From Clostridia bacterium (GTDB taxonomy: Bacteria; Bacillota; Clostridia; Christensenellales; CAG-1252): a DNA stretch of 8,800 bases. Made by a program: the position numbers and the translations under genes. The notes under the pieces are model-generated. The model saw only the letters and a list, made by a program, of their open reading frames with translations, did not search any database and was not told the DNA's origin. Positions 5,620 through 8,800 of this stretch are shown here, piece after piece. The stretch is taken from positions 1-8,800 of the forward strand of contig JAFZZX010000173.1 of the NCBI GenBank assembly GCA_017615515.1, in the 5' to 3' direction. The stretch's first letter is position 1. Every line of letters starts with the position of its first letter.

Positions 5620-7506
5620 ATGAAACGCGATAAAAAGGCGCTCGTTCGCATACTGACGGCGCTTGCCGTCTTCGTTGCGGCGCTTGTCCTCTACCGTCTG
5701 ACCCCCCTGAAAAGCATCGCGGCGGCGGGTGCGGGGTGGAACGTCGGCGACTATCGATTTTATCTCTACGTTATTCCCTTTTTGGCGGCGTATTTGATCG
5801 TCGGCTACGACGTAATTTACAAGGCGGCGCGCGGCGTCGTGCGCGGCAGGCTTCTCGACGAGAACTTCCTGATGGTGGTCGCGACTTTCGGCGCGATCGC
5901 CCTTTTGGATCTCGAGGAAGCGTGCGGCGTGATGCTCTTTTATCAAGTCGGCGAATTATTCCAGCGCTATGCGGTCGGCAAGTCCCGCCGTTCCATCGCG
6001 GCGCTTATGGATATTCGTCCCGATATCGCGAGGGTATGGCGTGACGGCGTAGAAGTCCTGCTCTCGCCCGAAGAGGTGGAGATCGGAGATCTATTGGTCA
6101 TTCGCGCAGGGGAGCGCGTCCCCGTGGACGGGCTGGTCGCCGAGGGACAGGGCTCCTTCGACCTCTCTTCGCTGACGGGCGAATCGTTGCCCGTCGCCTT
6201 TTCCGTTGGGGACGAGGCGGTCAGCGGCGCGATCAATCTCGAAGGGGAGATCTGCATTCGCGCGACCAAACGCTACGGAGATTCGACGGTCGCGAAGATC
6301 CTCGACCTCGTGGAGAATGCCGCCGCGAGAAAGGCTAAGACAGAGAACTTTATCACAAAGTTTGCCCGTTGGTACACGCCGATCGTCGTGGGCGCGGCAC
6401 TCTTGATCGGGGTGATCCCCCCGATCTTTCTCGGCGAATGGAGCGACTGGATCAACCGCGCGCTCACGTTCCTCGTCGTGTCTTGTCCGTGCGCTCTCGT
6501 GATCTCGGTACCGCTCTCCTTTTTCGGCGGGATCGGCGGCGCGTCCAAGCGCGGCGTCCTCGTGAAAGGGGGCGGCGCGATCGAGCGTCTCGCAGTCGCC
6601 GATACCTTCCTCTTCGACAAGACGGGCACGATCACGAAAGGTTCTTTCGAGGTTGCGGAAGTATTGCCCGCAGAACGCTCTTATGAGATCCTCGCCGCCG
6701 CGGCGATCGCGGAGAGTGCGTCCAATCATCCGATCGCGCGTTCGGTCGTGCGTTACGCGCCCCCTCTCGATCACACGGGCTACGAGATCCGCGAGATCGC
6801 AGGGCGCGGCGTGGTCGCGATCGCCTCGGACGAGATCGTTGTCGGCAACGATAAACTGATGATGGAGAGAGGCGTCGCCATCACTTCGATCGAGCGTGCG
6901 GGCACCGTGCTTTACGTTGCGAAGAACGGAGAATACTTAGGCGAGATCGTCGTTCAGAATCTCCCGAAGGACAATGCCGCAGACGTGATCGCCGCCCTAC
7001 GGGCGGATGGGTCTCGTACCGTGATGCTGACGGGTGACGGAGAGGGCGCGGCGCGCGCCGTCGCGGAGAAGGTCGGCGTGGACGAATACCGTGCGGGGCT
7101 CTTGCCGCAGGACAAGGTCGCGCGAATGGAAGAGATCCTCGCCGCGCAGAAAGGAAAGAAGGGTGCCGTCTGCTTTGTCGGCGACGGGATCAACGACGCC
7201 CCCGTGCTCGCTCTTGCGGACGTCGGCATCTCGATGGGTGGCGTCGGCAGCGACGCCGCGATCGAGGCGTCGGACGTCGTCTTGATGCACGACGATCTGT
7301 CGGCGATCCCCTCCGCGAAACGCGGTGCAAGGCGTACGATGCGGATCGTCAGGGAGAATATCGCTTTCGCACTCGGCGTGAAGGTCGCCGTGCTCGCGCT
7401 GACGGCGTTCGGCGTGTTGGGGGCGCTGTCGATGTGGTTGGCGGTGTTCGCGGACGTGGGGGTAGCGGCGCTGGCGATTATCAATGCCATGCGCTGTATG
7501 AAATGA
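5620..7506 (+). CDS. cadA: P1B-2 type Zn2+/Cd2+/Pb2+-exporting ATPase without N-terminal HMA domain
   Basis: The 628-residue P-type ATPase pumps soft divalent metals out through the inner membrane. Visible are two early hydrophobic helices (about 10-26, 48-66), the actuator loop LTGES (185-189), the transport-helix motif SCPCALVISVP (288-298; Cys289, Cys291), the phosphorylation site DKTGT (Asp333), the nucleotide-site SNHP (His370, Pro371), the hinge GDGINDAP (521-528), and a final helix pair with Lys588 and Asp612 (FADVG). The CPC plus late Lys/Asp pattern marks subclass 2 (ZntA/CadA). It is about 100 residues shorter than ZntA because the HMA domain is missing; that domain is encoded just upstream. 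The start ATG 5620 lies 7 bases after the HMA stop and has only a distant GAGG (5604-5607), so coupling or inefficient initiation is likely. Confidence 0.94.
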   Translation: MKRDKKALVRILTALAVFVAALVLYRLTPLKSIAAAGAGWNVGDYRFYLYVIPFLAAYLIVGYDVIYKAARGVVRGRLLDENFLMVVATFGAIALLDLEEACGVMLFYQVGELFQRYAVGKSRRSIAALMDIRPDIARVWRDGVEVLLSPEEVEIGDLLVIRAGERVPVDGLVAEGQGSFDLSSLTGESLPVAFSVGDEAVSGAINLEGEICIRATKRYGDSTVAKILDLVENAAARKAKTENFITKFARWYTPIVVGAALLIGVIPPIFLGEWSDWINRALTFLVVSCPCALVISVPLSFFGGIGGASKRGVLVKGGGAIERLAVADTFLFDKTGTITKGSFEVAEVLPAERSYEILAAAAIAESASNHPIARSVVRYAPPLDHTGYEIREIAGRGVVAIASDEIVVGNDKLMMERGVAITSIERAGTVLYVAKNGEYLGEIVVQNLPKDNAADVIAALRADGSRTVMLTGDGEGAARAVAEKVGVDEYRAGLLPQDKVARMEEILAAQKGKKGAVCFVGDGINDAPVLALADVGISMGGVGSDAAIEASDVVLMHDDLSAIPSAKRGARRTMRIVRENIAFALGVKVAVLALTAFGVLGALSMWLAVFADVGVAALAIINAMRCMK

Positions 7507-7507
7507 C

Positions 7508-7520
7508 CGCCTATTAGGCG
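7508..7520. repeat. Short hairpin CGCC-TATTA-GGCG after cadA
   Basis: A 4-bp inverted repeat two bases after the cadA stop. It lacks a following T-tract, so at best it is a weak terminator or 3'-end stabiliser. Confidence 0.35.
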
Positions 7521-7537
7521 CATCTGAGCCCTTTCTT

Positions 7538-7576
7538 GCAGTCCTTTTGACGCTTCGTTATAAGCGCTTTAACTGC
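7538..7576. repeat. Nested inverted repeat between convergent genes
   Basis: Outer arms GCAGT (7538-7542) and ACTGC (7572-7576) enclose inner arms CGCTT (7551-7555) and AAGCG (7562-7566) with a 6-base loop. It lies between the ends of cadA and the convergent phosphatase gene. No U-tract follows on either strand, so a terminator role is only possible. Nearby TAGAATATTCTA (7610-7621) is a perfect 12-bp palindrome of unknown meaning. Confidence 0.35.
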
Positions 7577-7632
7577 GGAGCGATGATTTCTTTTGCTTTC
7601 AATTAAAAGTAGAATATTCTATAAGTGTAACA

Positions 7633-8535
7633 TCAATTCTCGATCATAATACGGCGGAAGGAGTCGATCTCGTCCATCGTAACGCCGAGGTTTATTAGGT
7701 AGTTTTCCGCCTGTTCGGTGAAGGTGGCGCCCTTTTGCGTTGCGAGGAAGAAGGTGAATCCCAGCACGTTCAGGACGGTTCTGTTGCCGCCGATATTGCC
7801 GAAATTGGAGAAGAGATAGTCGCGATAGACGTCCTGCGGATCCGCGCCGAGTATCGTCAGCATCAAGAACGCCGTATAACCCGTTCGGTCGGTGCCGATC
7901 GAGCAATGGAAGAAGAGGGGATAGCTCTCCTCTTTTGCGAGCAGGGAGAAGAGGGTGCGGATGGATTCATCGTTCGCGATCGGCATATCCGCGTCGTAGC
8001 TCATCGGACAATTCACGTAGTTGACCGTCGGGCCGAGCACGCTCGACGTCAGCGCGCCGATCTCGTTATTCTCGGTTTTGCGTAGGTCGACCTCGGTCTT
8101 TACCTTGAGTACGTTCACCATCGTGTCGATCCCCGCCTCGGTGATGAGGGGGGTCGGGACGTCGGTTTTGTTCTTGTTGAGTTTCGCGGTGCGATAGAGC
8201 AGTCCTTGCCTGATCTTGCCGTTTTCGGTTTGGTATCCGCCGAGATCGCGCGCGTTGGTCACGCCGTCGATATAGAGGTTGCGTGGTAGGACGTTCTCCA
8301 CTCGTATCGCGCCGATCTCTCCCCGTTTGCCGCTTGCCGTTATCCCGCGATAGTAGTAGGGCGTGTCTACCTTGAGGTTGTAGATCTCGGCTTTTCCGTT
8401 CTTCGCCGCGAGGGTGAAAGAGTCGTTGAAGTTGGGATCTTCCGAATACTCCACGAAGGCGTATTCCTCTCCGTCCGTCGAGAGCAGGACGGTGACGGGC
8501 AGGCGACAATCAGTGCTGAAAGCCAACAGAACCAA
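7633..8535 (-). CDS. FN3-like plus tyrosine-phosphatase (Y_phosphatase3/DSP-like) protein, 5' end uncertain
   Basis: The 300 codons on the minus strand encode an N-terminal beta-rich segment resembling a fibronectin type III fold (about 12-80), then a protein phosphatase domain. That domain has NARDLGGY (94-101), EVDLRKTEN (148-156) and the catalytic loop HCSIGTDRTG (Cys211 nucleophile, Arg217; HCx5R). By family it hydrolyses phosphotyrosine, phosphoserine or phosphoinositides; relatives with this layout are often secreted or lipid-anchored. The only start in frame near the 5' end is TTG 8535, with no Shine-Dalgarno and no complete signal peptide. A hydrophobic run continues upstream in frame (CIGALVLLAF) without any ATG. 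The nearest ATG (8557), correctly placed after a TATAAT, is out of frame by one base. The gene may be frameshifted or 5'-truncated. It converges on cadA. Confidence 0.8.
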   Translation of the reverse strand: MVLLAFSTDCRLPVTVLLSTDGEEYAFVEYSEDPNFNDSFTLAAKNGKAEIYNLKVDTPYYYRGITASGKRGEIGAIRVENVLPRNLYIDGVTNARDLGGYQTENGKIRQGLLYRTAKLNKNKTDVPTPLITEAGIDTMVNVLKVKTEVDLRKTENNEIGALTSSVLGPTVNYVNCPMSYDADMPIANDESIRTLFSLLAKEESYPLFFHCSIGTDRTGYTAFLMLTILGADPQDVYRDYLFSNFGNIGGNRTVLNVLGFTFFLATQKGATFTEQAENYLINLGVTMDEIDSFRRIMIEN

Positions 8536-8566
8536 AGCGCCGATGCAATAATCGCATTCGTTGATT

Positions 8567-8594
8567 ATTATACATAGGGATATTGAAAAGTTAA
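8567..8594 (-). promoter_or_regulatory. Possible promoter upstream of the phosphatase gene
   Basis: On the minus strand TTAACT (8594-8589), a 16-base spacer and TATAAT (8572-8567). The predicted +1 is about 8560, three bases before ATG 8557. The region overlaps a long inverted repeat. Confidence 0.45.
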
Positions 8595-8603
8595 TGTCCC
8601 TAT
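8574..8603. repeat. 30-bp inverted repeat, operator-like
   Basis: ATAGGGATATT (8574-8584) and AATGTCCCTAT (8593-8603) are complementary at 10 of 11 positions; the odd pair would be a G-U wobble in a plus-strand RNA. The spacer is 8 bases. It covers the -35 box and the spacer of the possible phosphatase promoter, stopping short of the -10 box. Confidence 0.7.
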
Positions 8604-8751
8604 CTAAAACCCTAAACCATCACAGCATTTGCCTCATTTTATAAAAGCATATCCATGGACTGGTTATGCCATTCAATATACTATATTTTTTTAAGTTTCA
8701 ATATTCTTATTTTTTAAAATAGAAAACTATAAATACTATGTTTTTCCCTGA
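8604..8751. other. AT-rich stretch without a recognisable gene
   Basis: Composition changes sharply from the GC-rich coding region to strongly AT-rich sequence near 8540 and stays so to the window edge. Only very short open frames are present (for example about 20 codons from ATG 8653, plus strand, without a Shine-Dalgarno). It could be an intergenic region, a foreign insertion or the flank of an element beyond the window. Confidence 0.6.
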
Positions 8752-8765
8752 ACAATTTTACAGGG
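8746..8765. repeat. CCCTG/CAGGG inverted repeat
   Basis: Five-base arms (8746-8750, 8761-8765) flank a 10-base AT-rich loop. There is no T-tract downstream on either strand, so it is not an intrinsic terminator. It overlaps the first 19-bp tandem repeat. Confidence 0.4.
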
Positions 8766-8800
8766 TTACAACAATTTTATAGAGTCACTACAATTTGATA
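8752..8800. repeat. Imperfect 19-bp tandem repeats, running off the right edge
   Basis: ACAATTTTA recurs at 8752 and 8771, and as ACAATTTGA at 8790, with an exact period of 19 bases. Units one and two agree at 15 of 19 positions; the third is cut by the edge. Such spaced repeats can be iterons or binding-site arrays, but the visible part is too short to say. Confidence 0.6.

Noticed and set aside
7538..7576. Bidirectional terminator between cadA and the phosphatase gene
   Set aside because: The inverted repeats are interrupted and no T-tract follows on either strand, so it is listed only as a repeat.
8536..8800. CRISPR array or insertion sequence at the AT-rich edge
   Set aside because: The 19-bp units are contiguous without unique spacers and no transposase fragment or target-site duplication is visible.

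Overview
The window looks like a chromosomal stretch of a fairly GC-rich Bacillota, probably a Clostridia-type anaerobe. That placement is inference, from consensus TTGACA-N17-TATAAT promoters, a yybP-ykoY-type metal riboswitch, Big_3-type surface lipoprotein repeats, a CadC-type repressor and two short ChrA subunits. No transposase, integrase, tRNA, rRNA or CRISPR array is visible.

Layout. 1-839 (minus) is the 5' part of an ApgM-type phosphoglycerate mutase (or homoserine-kinase-like paralogue) that runs off the left edge. A 100-bp divergent promoter region (840-939) also serves a plus-strand lipoprotein of about five Big_3-like Ig repeats (940-2259), whose start codon sits at the predicted +1. 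At 2282-2475 a consensus promoter drives a structured leader that fits a yybP-ykoY (Mn2+) riboswitch with an intrinsic terminator competing with its P1 helix. It precedes a CaCA-family cation antiporter (2476-3594). A strong terminator (3627-3658) follows, and its T-tract overlaps a promoter for a two-subunit ChrA-type transporter (3683-4917). Next comes a metal-resistance operon: consensus promoter, 12-2-12 ArsR/SmtB operator, cadC-like repressor (5009-5377), stand-alone HMA metallochaperone (5388-5612) and a P1B-2 Zn/Cd/Pb ATPase lacking its own HMA domain (5620-7506). A convergent minus-strand gene (7633-8535) encodes an FN3-like plus tyrosine-phosphatase protein with a doubtful 5' end. The right edge (about 8536-8800) is AT-rich with no convincing gene, but holds a 30-bp inverted repeat and 19-bp tandem repeats.

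Together, 2282-7506 is a metal and oxyanion homeostasis island with three independently controlled export modules: Mn/Ca-type antiporter (RNA switch), chromate-type transporter (own promoter) and Cd/Zn/Pb ATPase (ArsR repressor). The observations most worth a second look are the antitermination riboswitch with its duplicated Shine-Dalgarno block, recurring start codons within a few bases of predicted transcription starts (leaderless mRNAs), the cadC-HMA-cadA split arrangement, and the disrupted start plus operator-like inverted repeat of the phosphatase gene.
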